Source: Streptomyces daqingensis (GTDB taxonomy: Bacteria > Actinomycetota > Actinomycetes > Streptomycetales > Streptomycetaceae). From it: 64,000 nucleotides of DNA. The stretch spans positions 62,001 to 126,000 of the forward strand of contig NZ_BMMP01000006.1 of NCBI RefSeq assembly GCF_014645895.1. The letters are read 5' to 3'. Position 1 is the stretch's first letter; each line of letters begins with the position of its first letter. This document shows, piece by piece, positions 18,240 to 26,218 of this stretch. The translations under genes and the position numbers were made by a program. Under the pieces are notes generated by a model. It worked only from the letters and a program-made list of their open reading frames with translations. It did not search any database and was not told the DNA's origin.

Positions 18240-19201
18240 CAGACCAGTTCCTCCGTTCCTGTCCTGCGCATGTAGAGGGTGACGACGACGAGGATGATCG
18301 CCATGAGGATGAACGACATGGCGGCCGCGGCCGGGTAGTCCAGCACGTTGAGGAACTGCTTCTGGATGGCGTTGCCGACCATCTGCGTGTTCGGCGACCC
18401 CAGCAGCTGCGCGTTGATGTAGTCGCCGGAGGCGGGGATGAACGTCAGCAGCGTCCCCGCCACGACACCCGGCATGGAGAGGGGGAAGGTCACCTTGCGG
18501 AAGACGGTCGCCGGTTCGGCGTACAGGTCGCGGGCGGCCTCGTGCAGCGAGAGGTCGATGCGCTCCAGGGAGCTGTAGAGCGGAAGGATCATGAACGGCA
18601 GGAAGTTGTACGTCAGTCCGCACACGACGGCCAGCGGTGTCGCCAGGAGACGGTCGTCCCCTGTGAGACCGAGCAGGGCGGTGACGTCCAGGACGTGCAG
18701 CGACTCCAGGACGCCGACCACCGGACCGCCGTCGGACAGGATCGTCTTCCAGGCGAGGGTGCGGATGAGGAAACTGGTGAAGAACGGCGCGATCACCATC
18801 ACCAGCAGCAGGCTCCGCCAGCGGCCCGCGCGGAACGCGATCGTGTACGCCAGGGGGTAGCCGATGAGCAGGCAGAGCAGAGTGGCTATGGAGGCGTACA
18901 GGAACGAGCGCAGGAAGTGCGGGCCGTACGTGGCCAGCGCGTCGGCGTAGTTGGAGAAGGCCCACGTGACGCGGAAACCCTCCTCCAGGGAACCGCTCTG
19001 CACGGACGTCGACGCCTGGTAGAAGAACGGCGCGACGAAGAAGACGGCCAGCCACAGCCCTGCCGGCAGCAGCAGCCAGTAGGGCGTGAGGCGCTTCCGT
19101 GGGCGGGTTTCCGGGCCGCCCCCGGAGGAGCCGGTCTCCGGGGACGGCCGATCTGGGGGTGGAGCGGTACCGGCGGGGGCGGGAACGCTCGGTGCGGTCA
19201 C
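18239..19201 (-). CDS. potB: Polyamine ABC transporter permease, PotB-type
   Basis: Inner-membrane permease of 320 residues. A Pro/Gly-rich cytosolic N-terminus of about 38 residues precedes the first membrane helix (YWLLLPAGLWLAVFFVAPFF). The EAA loop is LHEAARDLYAEPATVFRKV. ATG 19201 overlaps the stop of the ATPase gene as ATGA. Partner of the PotC-type subunit and PotA. Confidence 0.88.
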   Translation of the reverse strand: MTAPSVPAPAGTAPPPDRPSPETGSSGGGPETRPRKRLTPYWLLLPAGLWLAVFFVAPFFYQASTSVQSGSLEEGFRVTWAFSNYADALATYGPHFLRSFLYASIATLLCLLIGYPLAYTIAFRAGRWRSLLLVMVIAPFFTSFLIRTLAWKTILSDGGPVVGVLESLHVLDVTALLGLTGDDRLLATPLAVVCGLTYNFLPFMILPLYSSLERIDLSLHEAARDLYAEPATVFRKVTFPLSMPGVVAGTLLTFIPASGDYINAQLLGSPNTQMVGNAIQKQFLNVLDYPAAAAMSFILMAIILVVVTLYMRRTGTEELV

Positions 19202-20349
19202 AGCGCCTCCTCCGCCGTTCCGGCCTCCGCGTCCTGGGCCGCGTCCAGGGCGAAGGTGTGCGACGGCCGCCAGTGCAGGACGACCTCGGTACCGCGGGTG
19301 AGCCGCGTGTCGCGCTCGACGTTCGGCTCGTAGACGCTGAACTCGGAGCAGACGGGGCTGTCGACGACGTACTGCAGGGAGACGCCGAGGTATCCGGCGT
19401 CCCGGATGCGCCCTGTCAGGACGTTGCTGCCCTCGGGGATCGTCCCGCTGGCGTCGGAGTCCTCGGCGTCCGCGGCGTGGGTGAGGGAGATCTTCTCGGG
19501 GCGCACGCCGACGAGCACCTTGCCGCCGGCCCGCGGTTCCTCCACGGCGCAGCGCTCCACGGGCAGCCGGAGGACGGAGTCGGCGCCGACGGCTTTCAGC
19601 CGCAGCTCGGCGCCCTCGACGGCCAGGATCTCCGCCTCGATGAGGTTGGAGGTGCCGAGGAAGTTGGCGGCGAACGTCGAGCGGGGGTTCTCGTACAGCT
19701 CGTCGGGGGCGCCGAGTTGCACGACGCGTCCCCGGTTCATCACGGCCACGGTGTCGGCCATCGTCATGGCCTCCTCCTGGTCGTGCGTGACGTGCACGAA
19801 GGTGATGCCGACCTCCGTCTGGATGCGCTTGAGCTCCAGCTGCATCTGGCGGCGCAGTTTGAGGTCGAGGGCGCCGAGCGGTTCGTCCAGCAGCAGCACG
19901 CGGGGGCGGTTGATCAACGCGCGGGCGAGCGCGACCCGTTGCTGCTGTCCGCCGGAGAGCTGCCGGGGCTTCCGCTTGGCCAGCGGGCCCAGCTCGACGA
20001 GTTCCAGCGTCTCCTCGACCTGCTTGCGCACGGAGCTGATGCCGCGGCGGCGCAGTCCGAACGCGACGTTCTCGGCGACGTCGAGGTGCGGGAAGAGGGC
20101 GTAGTTCTGGAAGACCGTGTTCACGGGGCGCTTGTGCGGCGGGAGCCGGGTGATGTCGTCGTCGCCGAGCCGGATGGTGCCGTCCGTCGGCTCTTCCAGA
20201 CCGGCGATCATGCGCAGCGTCGTGGTCTTGCCGCAGCCCGAGGCGCCGAGGAGGGCGAAGAAGGAGCCCTCGGGGATGGTGAGGTCCAGCGGGTGGACGG
20301 CGGTGAAGCCGCCGAAGACCTTGCTGACTCCGGAAAGCGTGATCGTCAT
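19198..20349 (-). CDS. potA: Polyamine ABC transporter ATP-binding protein, PotA-type
   Basis: ATPase subunit of 383 residues with Walker A GASGCGKTT, Q-loop VFQNYALFPHLDVAENV, signature LSGGQQQRVALARAL, Walker B LLLDEPLGALD and the H-loop VTHDQEEAMT, all intact. A C-terminal TOBE-like region (VLVGVRPEKISL) follows. It energises uptake through the PotBC pair. It starts 14 bp after the binding-protein gene and overlaps potB by 4 bp. Confidence 0.92.
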   Translation of the reverse strand: MTITLSGVSKVFGGFTAVHPLDLTIPEGSFFALLGASGCGKTTTLRMIAGLEEPTDGTIRLGDDDITRLPPHKRPVNTVFQNYALFPHLDVAENVAFGLRRRGISSVRKQVEETLELVELGPLAKRKPRQLSGGQQQRVALARALINRPRVLLLDEPLGALDLKLRRQMQLELKRIQTEVGITFVHVTHDQEEAMTMADTVAVMNRGRVVQLGAPDELYENPRSTFAANFLGTSNLIEAEILAVEGAELRLKAVGADSVLRLPVERCAVEEPRAGGKVLVGVRPEKISLTHAADAEDSDASGTIPEGSNVLTGRIRDAGYLGVSLQYVVDSPVCSEFSVYEPNVERDTRLTRGTEVVLHWRPSHTFALDAAQDAEAGTAEEAL

Positions 20350-20363
20350 GACCGATTCCTCGC

Positions 20364-21617
20364 CTAGGCGCCTATGAGCTTGGCGAACTTGTTCTCGTAG
20401 CGGGCGTGTTCACCGGCCGTCATGGGCCGGAAGTTCTTCCCCCGCTTGATCGTCTCGGCGTCCGGGAAGATCAGCGGGTCCGCCGCGACGTCCTTGTCGA
20501 TCTTCTCCATCTCCGCCTTGGCGCCGGAGACGGGACAGATGTAGTTGACCCACGCGGCCAGTTCCGCGGCGACCTTCGGCTGGTAGTAGTAGTTGATCAG
20601 CGCCTCGGCGTTGGCCTGGTGGCGGGCCTTCGCGGGGACGAGCAGATCGTCCGTGCCGAAGAGGTAGCCGCTCTCGGGCAGCGCGAACTCGATGTCGGGG
20701 TTGTCCAGCTTCAGCTGGACGATGTCGCCCGCCCACGCGAGACAGGCCGCGATGTCACCGGAGTTGAGCTCGTCCAGGTAGTCGTTGCCGCTGAAGCGCC
20801 GCAGCTGCTTGGCGTCGACGGCCTTCTGCATGCGGGCGATGACCTTGTCGAAGTCGTCGTCGGTGAACTTGCCCGGGTCGATGCCGGAGTCGAGCATCGT
20901 CAGCCCGACGGTGTCGGTCATCTCGCTGAGCATGGACACCTTGCCCTTCAGCGACTCGTCCTCGAGAAGCTGCGTGACGCTGGTGACCTTCTTCCCGCCG
21001 GTGGCCTTCTTGTTGTACGCGACCACGCAGGCGGTCCCGGCCCACGGATAGCTGTACTGCCGCCCCGGGTCCTGCGCGGCCGTGCGGAAGCGGTCCTCCA
21101 GATTGGCGACCGCGTTGGGCAGCCGCGCCGGGTCCAGGCGCTGCGCCCAGCCCTGCCGGATCACGCGCCCCGCCATCCAGTCGGTCAGGCAGACGAGGTC
21201 GCGCCCGGTGTCCTGGCCGGCCGCGAGCTGCGGCTTGATCTTGCCGTAGAACTCGTTGTTGTCGTTGATGTCCTCGACGTACTTGACCCTGATGCCGCTC
21301 TCACGCTCGAAACGGTCCAGCGTGGGGCGCTTCTTCTTGTTCTTGTCGTCGACGTCGATGTAGAGGGGCCAGTTGGCGAAGTTGAGGACCTTCTCCTTCT
21401 TCGAGTAGTCGGGGGTGTCCTCGGGATCGTTGCCGCCCCGGCTCCCCTCCGCGGGCGGAATGCCGCACGCGGTGAGCGCCGCACCTCCGGCGGCGAGCGC
21501 GCTCAGACGGAGCAGGCGCCGGCGGCTCATGGCGGCGCGTCCGCTCGTCGTGCTCCGTTCCCACGCCTTGCGCACAGGGTCGGGCAGTCCTTCGTACAGC
21601 TGCGGGTCCAGGTCCAT
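20364..21617 (-). CDS. potD: Polyamine-binding lipoprotein, PotD-type, with long Tat-like N-terminus
   Basis: Extracytoplasmic substrate-binding protein of 417 residues. An unusual 30-residue cytosolic lead (MDLDPQLYEGLPDPVRKAWE...) precedes a twin-arginine signal, SRRRLLRLSALAAGGAAL, ending in lipobox LTAC. The mature protein should therefore be Tat-exported and lipid-anchored. The body has PotD-like blocks VLNFANWPLYIDVD and GIRVKYVEDINDNNEFYGKI. It heads the transporter genes, 14 bp before potA, and follows the aminobutyraldehyde dehydrogenase after 140 bp. The ligand (putrescine or spermidine) cannot be told apart here. Confidence 0.9.
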   Translation of the reverse strand: MDLDPQLYEGLPDPVRKAWERSTTSGRAAMSRRRLLRLSALAAGGAALTACGIPPAEGSRGGNDPEDTPDYSKKEKVLNFANWPLYIDVDDKNKKKRPTLDRFERESGIRVKYVEDINDNNEFYGKIKPQLAAGQDTGRDLVCLTDWMAGRVIRQGWAQRLDPARLPNAVANLEDRFRTAAQDPGRQYSYPWAGTACVVAYNKKATGGKKVTSVTQLLEDESLKGKVSMLSEMTDTVGLTMLDSGIDPGKFTDDDFDKVIARMQKAVDAKQLRRFSGNDYLDELNSGDIAACLAWAGDIVQLKLDNPDIEFALPESGYLFGTDDLLVPAKARHQANAEALINYYYQPKVAAELAAWVNYICPVSGAKAEMEKIDKDVAADPLIFPDAETIKRGKNFRPMTAGEHARYENKFAKLIGA

Positions 21618-21746
21618 CGGGCTGCCTTCCAGCGAGCGAGGGGACAGGGAAGGAGGTGCGGTTCGTCGGTGCGGTGGGACGGCCGGACTGGTCCGGCCGT
21701 GCGGGCGGCGGTGCGGTCGCGGATGCCGAGCGGCGGGACGGCGGGC

Positions 21747-21767
21747 GGACCGCCGGCTCAGCGGTCC
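21747..21767 (-). terminator. Small hairpin at the aldehyde dehydrogenase stop
   Basis: A 7-bp stem (GGACCGC 21747-21753, GCGGTCC 21761-21767) spanning the stop of the aminobutyraldehyde dehydrogenase gene. It could partly separate that gene from potD or act as an attenuator; it is weak evidence alone. Confidence 0.35.
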
Positions 21768-23272
21768 CCGAAGACGGTGCGGTGCCAGTCCTTGCGCGCC
21801 TCACCCGTGATGTCGTACATGACGTGCTTGACCTGTGTGTACTCCTCGAACGAGTACGCGGACATGTCCTTGCCGTGACCGGAGGCCTTGTAGCCGCCGT
21901 GCGGCATCTCGCTGATGATCGGGATGTGGTCGTTGATCCAGACGCATCCCGCCTGGATCTCGCGCTCCGCCCGGCCCGTGCGCAGCACGTCCCGGCTCCA
22001 CGCGGAGGCCGCCAGGCCGTACGGGGTGTCGTTGGCCAGTGCGATGCCCTCGTCGTCGCCGTCGAAGGGCAGCACCGTCAGCACGGGGCCGAAGACCTCC
22101 TGCTGGACGATCTCGCTGTCCTGCGGCGCGTCCGTGATCAAGGTGGGCAGGTAGTACGCCCCCTTCGCCAGTCCGCCGCCGGGAGCCTTGCCGCCCGTCA
22201 CGACGGTGGCGCTGGAGCGCGCACGCTCCACGAAGCCGGCGACCCGGTCGCGGTGCGCGTGGGAGATCAGTGGCCCGAGGTCGGTGTTCGGCGCGAACGG
22301 GTCGCCCACCCGGACCGTGCTCATCAGGTCCGCGACACCGCTGACGAACTCCTCGTACAGCGGGCGCTGGACGTACGCCCGGGTCGCCGCGGTGCAGTCC
22401 TGACCCGAGTTGATCAACGCTCCGGCGACCGCGCCGTGCACCGCCGCGGACAGGTCCGCGTCATCGAAGACGACGAACGGCGCCTTGCCGCCCAGCTCCA
22501 GGTGGAGCCGCTTGACACTGCCGGTGGCGAGCTCCGCGACCCGCCGCCCCACGGCGGTGGAGCCGGTGAAGGACGCCATCGCGACGCGGGGATGGGAGAC
22601 CAGGGTCTCCCCCACGTCCGCTCCCGCACCCGAGACGACGTTGATCACGCCGTCCGGGATGCCCGCCTCGCAGGCCGCCTCGGCGAACATCAGCGAGGTC
22701 AGCGGGGTGAGTTCGGAGGGCTTGAGGACGATGGTGTTGCCGGCGGCGACGGCCGGGAGGATCTTCCAGGCGGCCATCTGCAGCGGGTAGTTCCACGGGG
22801 CGACGGAACCGATGACGCCCAGGGGTTCGCGCCGCACGTACGACGTGTGGTCGCCGCTGTACTCGCCGGCCGCGACGCCCGGAAGCTGCCGCGCGGCGCC
22901 CGCGAAGAAGGCCACGTTGTCGAAGGAGCCCGGGACGTCGAACTCCTCGGACAGCTTCAGCGGCTTGCCGCACTGGAGCGACTCCGCGTACACGAAGTCG
23001 TCCGTACGCTCCCGCAGCACGGCTGCCCAGCGGTGCATCGCGTCGGAGCGCTCGCCCGGGGTCGCACCGGACCACTCCGGCAGGGCGCCGTGCGCGGCCT
23101 CGACCGCCTCGTCGACGTCTCCCGGCTCCGCCAGCTCGTAGCCGAGCACCTCGTCGCCGGTCGCCGGGTCGACGACCGCGTGCGTGCGCCCTGAACTGCC
23201 TGTTCGGAGCCGCCCCGCGGTGAACTGCGCTCCGTCTGCGAAGCGCGAGGACACGTCGAAGCGCTGGACCAT
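21758..23272 (-). CDS. Gamma-aminobutyraldehyde dehydrogenase-type ALDH
   Basis: ALDH-family enzyme of 504 residues, predicted to oxidise 4-aminobutanal to GABA with NAD+. Landmarks are GSVAPWNYPLQMAAWK, LKPSELTPLTSL, LHLELGGKAPFVVFDDAD (general-base Glu), NSGQDCTAATRAYV (catalytic Cys) and the C-terminal SEMPHGGYKASGHGKDMS. The betaine- and aminobutyraldehyde-type ending and the potDABC-oxidase genes directly downstream support the polyamine role. ATG 23272 follows GGAGAGCTCG. Two inverted repeats lie just upstream. It is a close relative of the ALDH at 26,219 but not a recent duplicate, since many blocks differ. Confidence 0.88.
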   Translation of the reverse strand: MVQRFDVSSRFADGAQFTAGRLRTGSSGRTHAVVDPATGDEVLGYELAEPGDVDEAVEAAHGALPEWSGATPGERSDAMHRWAAVLRERTDDFVYAESLQCGKPLKLSEEFDVPGSFDNVAFFAGAARQLPGVAAGEYSGDHTSYVRREPLGVIGSVAPWNYPLQMAAWKILPAVAAGNTIVLKPSELTPLTSLMFAEAACEAGIPDGVINVVSGAGADVGETLVSHPRVAMASFTGSTAVGRRVAELATGSVKRLHLELGGKAPFVVFDDADLSAAVHGAVAGALINSGQDCTAATRAYVQRPLYEEFVSGVADLMSTVRVGDPFAPNTDLGPLISHAHRDRVAGFVERARSSATVVTGGKAPGGGLAKGAYYLPTLITDAPQDSEIVQQEVFGPVLTVLPFDGDDEGIALANDTPYGLAASAWSRDVLRTGRAEREIQAGCVWINDHIPIISEMPHGGYKASGHGKDMSAYSFEEYTQVKHVMYDITGEARKDWHRTVFGDR

Positions 23273-23280
23273 CGAGCTCT

Positions 23281-23333
23281 CCTGCCATGTGCGATGCGGC
23301 GTCCGTCAATGTTTGGACGCCGATCCTGGCAGG
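23281..23333. promoter_or_regulatory. Nested palindrome upstream of the aldehyde dehydrogenase-pot operon
   Basis: An outer 7-bp pair (CCTGCCA 23281-23287, TGGCAGG 23327-23333) encloses a perfect 8-bp pair (CGGCGTCC 23297-23304, GGACGCCG 23315-23322) spaced 10 bp. It lies 9-61 bp upstream of the ATG. It may be an operator for one of the local regulators or a leader hairpin; the binding protein is not known. Confidence 0.45.
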
Positions 23334-23353
23334 AGGAGGCTGATTCAACAAGT

Positions 23354-23389
23354 GATTCCGTCGTTGCCATTTGATTAAGCCACGGAATC
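23354..23389. promoter_or_regulatory. Second inverted repeat in the same promoter region
   Basis: Perfect 8-bp arms GATTCCGT (23354-23361) and ACGGAATC (23382-23389) separated by 20 bp of AT-richer sequence. The arms lie 82 and 110 bp upstream of the aldehyde dehydrogenase ATG, where an operator would be expected. Confidence 0.4.
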
Positions 23390-23405
23390 GGCAACCGGTA
23401 TGAAC

Positions 23406-24278
23406 TTAGGCCCTACTATCCGCAGCGTCGTCCACCACCAGCGTCACCATGTGCCTGGCGTCGATGGACGTGCCGTCCGACCCCGGATCCGTGTCGGACT
23501 TCTCCAGGTCCTCGCGGAAGACCGTGAACATCAGCACGACGACGGTGACGATGATCACCGAGAGCACCGTCCCGATGATCCCCATCACGAACCCGGCCAC
23601 GGCCTGCGCCCGACCGCCGAGTTCGCCCCTGTCCACGCCCCGCCGTGCCGAGAGACCGAGCCCCAGCGCGATCGGCGAGGTGATGATGCCGAGGAAGCTC
23701 CCCCAGCAGGTCGCGACGGCGACCATGCTGATGATGCCGAGAACCATCGCCCCGACCGACTTGCCGTTGGGCAGCGGAACGTTCTGCCAGCCGTACCCCC
23801 CGGCGCCCTGCCCGTACCCGTAGGGCGAGGGCGACGGGTAGCCGTAGGCCGCCCCGGGCACCTGGCCGTACGGCTGTCCCTGTGGCTGCCCGTACGGCTG
23901 CCCTGGCGCCTGTCCGTACGGCTGCCCCTGCGGCGGCTGCCCGTACGGCGACGCCCCGTAGGGCGACCCGGTGCCGCTCCCCGCGCCTGCCGGACCGGAC
24001 TGCGCCGCCGCCCCCGGAGCGGGGGGCACCGGGGGCGGAGGGACTGCGCCGCTGTTCGACGTGACCGTCGGCTGTTCGGCGACCGGCCGGCTGTGGGAGC
24101 CCTGCCCGCCGCTGCCCTGCTGTCCGTCGTACTGCTGCCGCGCTCCGCCGGGCCCGTGCCCACCGGCGGGCCCGCCGGGGTCGCCGTCCTTGCGGAACCG
24201 GACGCCCTCGTCAGGAGGTGCCCACGGATTGTGCTGCCCGTCGCCGGACCGCCCTGGCTGTCCGGTTTCGTCTGCCAT
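23406..24278 (-). CDS. DUF4190-type membrane protein with Tyr-Gly-Gln-Pro repeats
   Basis: Protein of 290 residues. The first 175 residues are Gly/Pro/Gln/Tyr-rich, with tandem GQPYGQ-like repeats, and are probably disordered. Two hydrophobic segments follow (VGAMVLGIISMVAVATCWGS and VAGFVMGIIGTVLSVIIVTV) with a short polar loop between, the DUF4190 arrangement. Function is unknown. ATG 24278 follows AGGAGGGGAACAC; a GTG or ATG in the frame to 24314 is less likely. It diverges from the deaminase gene and is read in the same direction as the aldehyde dehydrogenase downstream. Confidence 0.75.
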   Translation of the reverse strand: MADETGQPGRSGDGQHNPWAPPDEGVRFRKDGDPGGPAGGHGPGGARQQYDGQQGSGGQGSHSRPVAEQPTVTSNSGAVPPPPVPPAPGAAAQSGPAGAGSGTGSPYGASPYGQPPQGQPYGQAPGQPYGQPQGQPYGQVPGAAYGYPSPSPYGYGQGAGGYGWQNVPLPNGKSVGAMVLGIISMVAVATCWGSFLGIITSPIALGLGLSARRGVDRGELGGRAQAVAGFVMGIIGTVLSVIIVTVVVLMFTVFREDLEKSDTDPGSDGTSIDARHMVTLVVDDAADSRA

Positions 24279-24379
24279 GTGTTCCCCTCCTGGGGTTTCT
24301 CGTCCGTACGCCATGCTATTCGCCCGTCACGACAGCCCGCATACGATGATCCGGCTCCCTTCCGACTGGAGGCTCCCCG

Positions 24380-25408
24380 TTGTCCGACCTCAACGCTTTC
24401 ATCGCCGGGCTGCCCAAGGCCGAACTGCACGTGCACCACGTCGGCTCGGCCTCTCCGCGCATCGTCGCCGAGCTGGCCGCCAGGCATCCCGACTCCCCGG
24501 TTCCCAAGGACCCAGCGGCGCTGAGGGAGTTCTTCACCTTCACGGACTTCGCGCACTTCATCGAGGTCTACCTCTCCGTCGTCGACCTGCTGCGCGACGC
24601 CGAGGACATCCGGCTGCTCACCTACGAGGTCGCCCGCGACCTGGCACGCCAGCAGGTGCGCTACGCCGAACTGACGGTCACCCCCTTCAGCTCCACCAGC
24701 CGCGGGATCCCGGACGCCGCCTTCCTGGAGGCCATCGAGGACGCCCGGCACGCGGCCGAGAGGGAACTCGGGGTCGTGATGCGCTGGATCTTCGACATCC
24801 CCGGCGAGGCCGGGATACCGGCGGCCGAGGAGACGACCCGCATCGCCACCGCGGCCCCGCCCGACGGGCTGATCGCGTTCGGGCTGGGCGGTCCCGAGAT
24901 CGGGGTCCCCCGCCCGCAGTTCAAGCCCTATTTCGACCGCGCCATCGCGTCAGGCCTGCGCAGCGTGCCGCACGCGGGGGAGACGACCGGTCCGGAGACG
25001 ATCTGGGACGCGCTGGAGTCACTGCGCGCGGAGCGGATCGGCCACGGCACGAGCGCCGTGCAGGACCCGCAGCTCCTGCACCACCTCGCGGAGCAGCAGA
25101 TCCCCCTCGAGGTCTGCCCCACCTCGAACGTCGCCACCCGGGCGGTGCACGACCTGGACGCCCATCCGCTCCGGGAGATGGTGGAGGCCGGCGTCCTGGT
25201 GACGATCAACAGTGACGACCCGCCCATGTTCAGCACGGACCTCAACACCGAGTACGCGATAGCCGCCCGGCTGCTCAGCCTCGACGCCGCGGGCATCGCG
25301 GCGCTGGCGAAGAACGCCGTGCGGGCGTCCTTCATGGAGAAGCCCGCCAAGGCCGGGCTCGAGGACGAGATCGACGCCTACCTGGCCTCGTGGCAGCGGC
25401 AGGGCTGA
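24380..25408 (+). CDS. Adenosine deaminase-like; probable 6-aminodeoxyfutalosine deaminase
   Basis: Zinc amidohydrolase (COG1816) of 342 residues. It has the HxH metal pair in ELHVHHVGS, SVPHAGET (metal His and catalytic Glu block), ERIGHGT and the metal-binding NSDDPPMF. It starts at TTG 24380 behind GGAGG with 7-8 nt spacing. The family is usually annotated as adenosine deaminase. As I recall, the Streptomyces avermitilis member Sav2595 was shown to deaminate 6-aminodeoxyfutalosine in the futalosine menaquinone pathway, and this gene's sequence and position suggest it belongs to that group. HVHHVGS in place of the usual HLHLDG-type start supports a different substrate. No mqn gene is adjacent. 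Confidence 0.8.
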   Translation: MSDLNAFIAGLPKAELHVHHVGSASPRIVAELAARHPDSPVPKDPAALREFFTFTDFAHFIEVYLSVVDLLRDAEDIRLLTYEVARDLARQQVRYAELTVTPFSSTSRGIPDAAFLEAIEDARHAAERELGVVMRWIFDIPGEAGIPAAEETTRIATAAPPDGLIAFGLGGPEIGVPRPQFKPYFDRAIASGLRSVPHAGETTGPETIWDALESLRAERIGHGTSAVQDPQLLHHLAEQQIPLEVCPTSNVATRAVHDLDAHPLREMVEAGVLVTINSDDPPMFSTDLNTEYAIAARLLSLDAAGIAALAKNAVRASFMEKPAKAGLEDEIDAYLASWQRQG

Positions 25409-25592
25409 CGGGCGCGCCCACCCACCGCTGAGCCGTACGCAGCAGAGCACGACCGGGCAGCGCAACGGCGGGACGCCAAACTGTGCGGCACGGCCGGACG
25501 GCGAGACAGTGTGACGTCCGGACTGTGCGACGGCGGGGACGGGACAGAGCTGCTGCGCGCCCGGCCCCGCCTTCCGGGCCCGCTCGGGCCGG

Positions 25593-25964
25593 TCAGGACT
25601 GGTACGGGTTCTGCGGCGGCGGTCCGCCCTGGGCACCGCCCTGCGCCTGCCCGCCGTACGGCTGCTGCCCCGCGAACGGATTGCCCTGCTGCGGCGCACC
25701 GTAGCCCTGCTGGGGCTGCGGCTGGCCGCCGCCCTGGGCGACGAGCTGGTCCGCGTTCTCCTTGGTTATCTCGCTGGCCCCGCCGCAGAACGTGCACTGC
25801 AGGTAGTGCTTCGCCGGCATGATCGGGAAGAGCGGAATGAAGAACAGCGAGAACTTGGTGACCCGCTTGCGCAAGGAGTGAGCCGAGGGGTTGCCGCAGT
25901 AGCTGCAGAGCAGGTTCAGCATGGCGAGCTGAACCATCTTGGAAGAAGTGCCGAAGATCAGCAC
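25593..25964 (-). CDS. Zinc-ribbon protein with Gln/Gly/Pro-rich tail
   Basis: Protein of 123 residues. The N-terminal 60 residues carry two CxxC knuckles (LCSYCGNPSAH and CTFCGGASE) separated by a hydrophobic, basic stretch (KRVTKFSLFFIPLFPI), typical of small zinc-ribbon proteins in Streptomyces. The tail is rich in Gln, Gly and Pro and probably disordered. GTG 25964 is chosen because the family begins there (VLIFGTSSK) with GGAG upstream. The frame open to 26162 lacks support. Function unknown. Confidence 0.7.
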   Translation of the reverse strand: MLIFGTSSKMVQLAMLNLLCSYCGNPSAHSLRKRVTKFSLFFIPLFPIMPAKHYLQCTFCGGASEITKENADQLVAQGGGQPQPQQGYGAPQQGNPFAGQQPYGGQAQGGAQGGPPPQNPYQS

Positions 25965-26178
25965 GGGGGCTCCGTTCCCGAGTGCGTACACGTGTCCCAC
26001 GTAGCCAACCACCGCGCACATAGCACCCGTCAAGCGAACGGTGTAACGAGACGGCCCCAACCGGGCAGAACAACCCGTTCCGCTTCCCCCGCCGAGCGCC
26101 CTGCGCACCTCCCCTCGGACACGCGCGTTGGCCCCGGAACGCGGTCGCGTCCCGGGGCCCACGGGGCTTCGGCGTCAC

Positions 26179-26218
26179 GGACGGAGATCCGTCCCGCCCG
26201 CTGCCGCGGAAGCAGCGG
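26179..26218 (-). terminator. Two small hairpins after the second aminobutyraldehyde dehydrogenase
   Basis: Stem GGACGGA/TCCGTCC at 26179-26194 and stem CCGCTGC/GCAGCGG at 26198-26218, directly downstream of the minus-strand stop codon at 26219. Their position suggests a terminator. Confidence 0.5.

Noticed and set aside
23830..24000. Repeats in the DUF4190 gene as a CRISPR-like array
   Set aside because: They are in-frame GQPYGQ-type codon repeats of a disordered protein tail, of irregular length and without spacers.
25409..25592. Possible small gene between the deaminase and the zinc-ribbon gene
   Set aside because: Frames there lack a ribosome binding site and any recognisable protein; the gap is under 200 bp between convergent genes.
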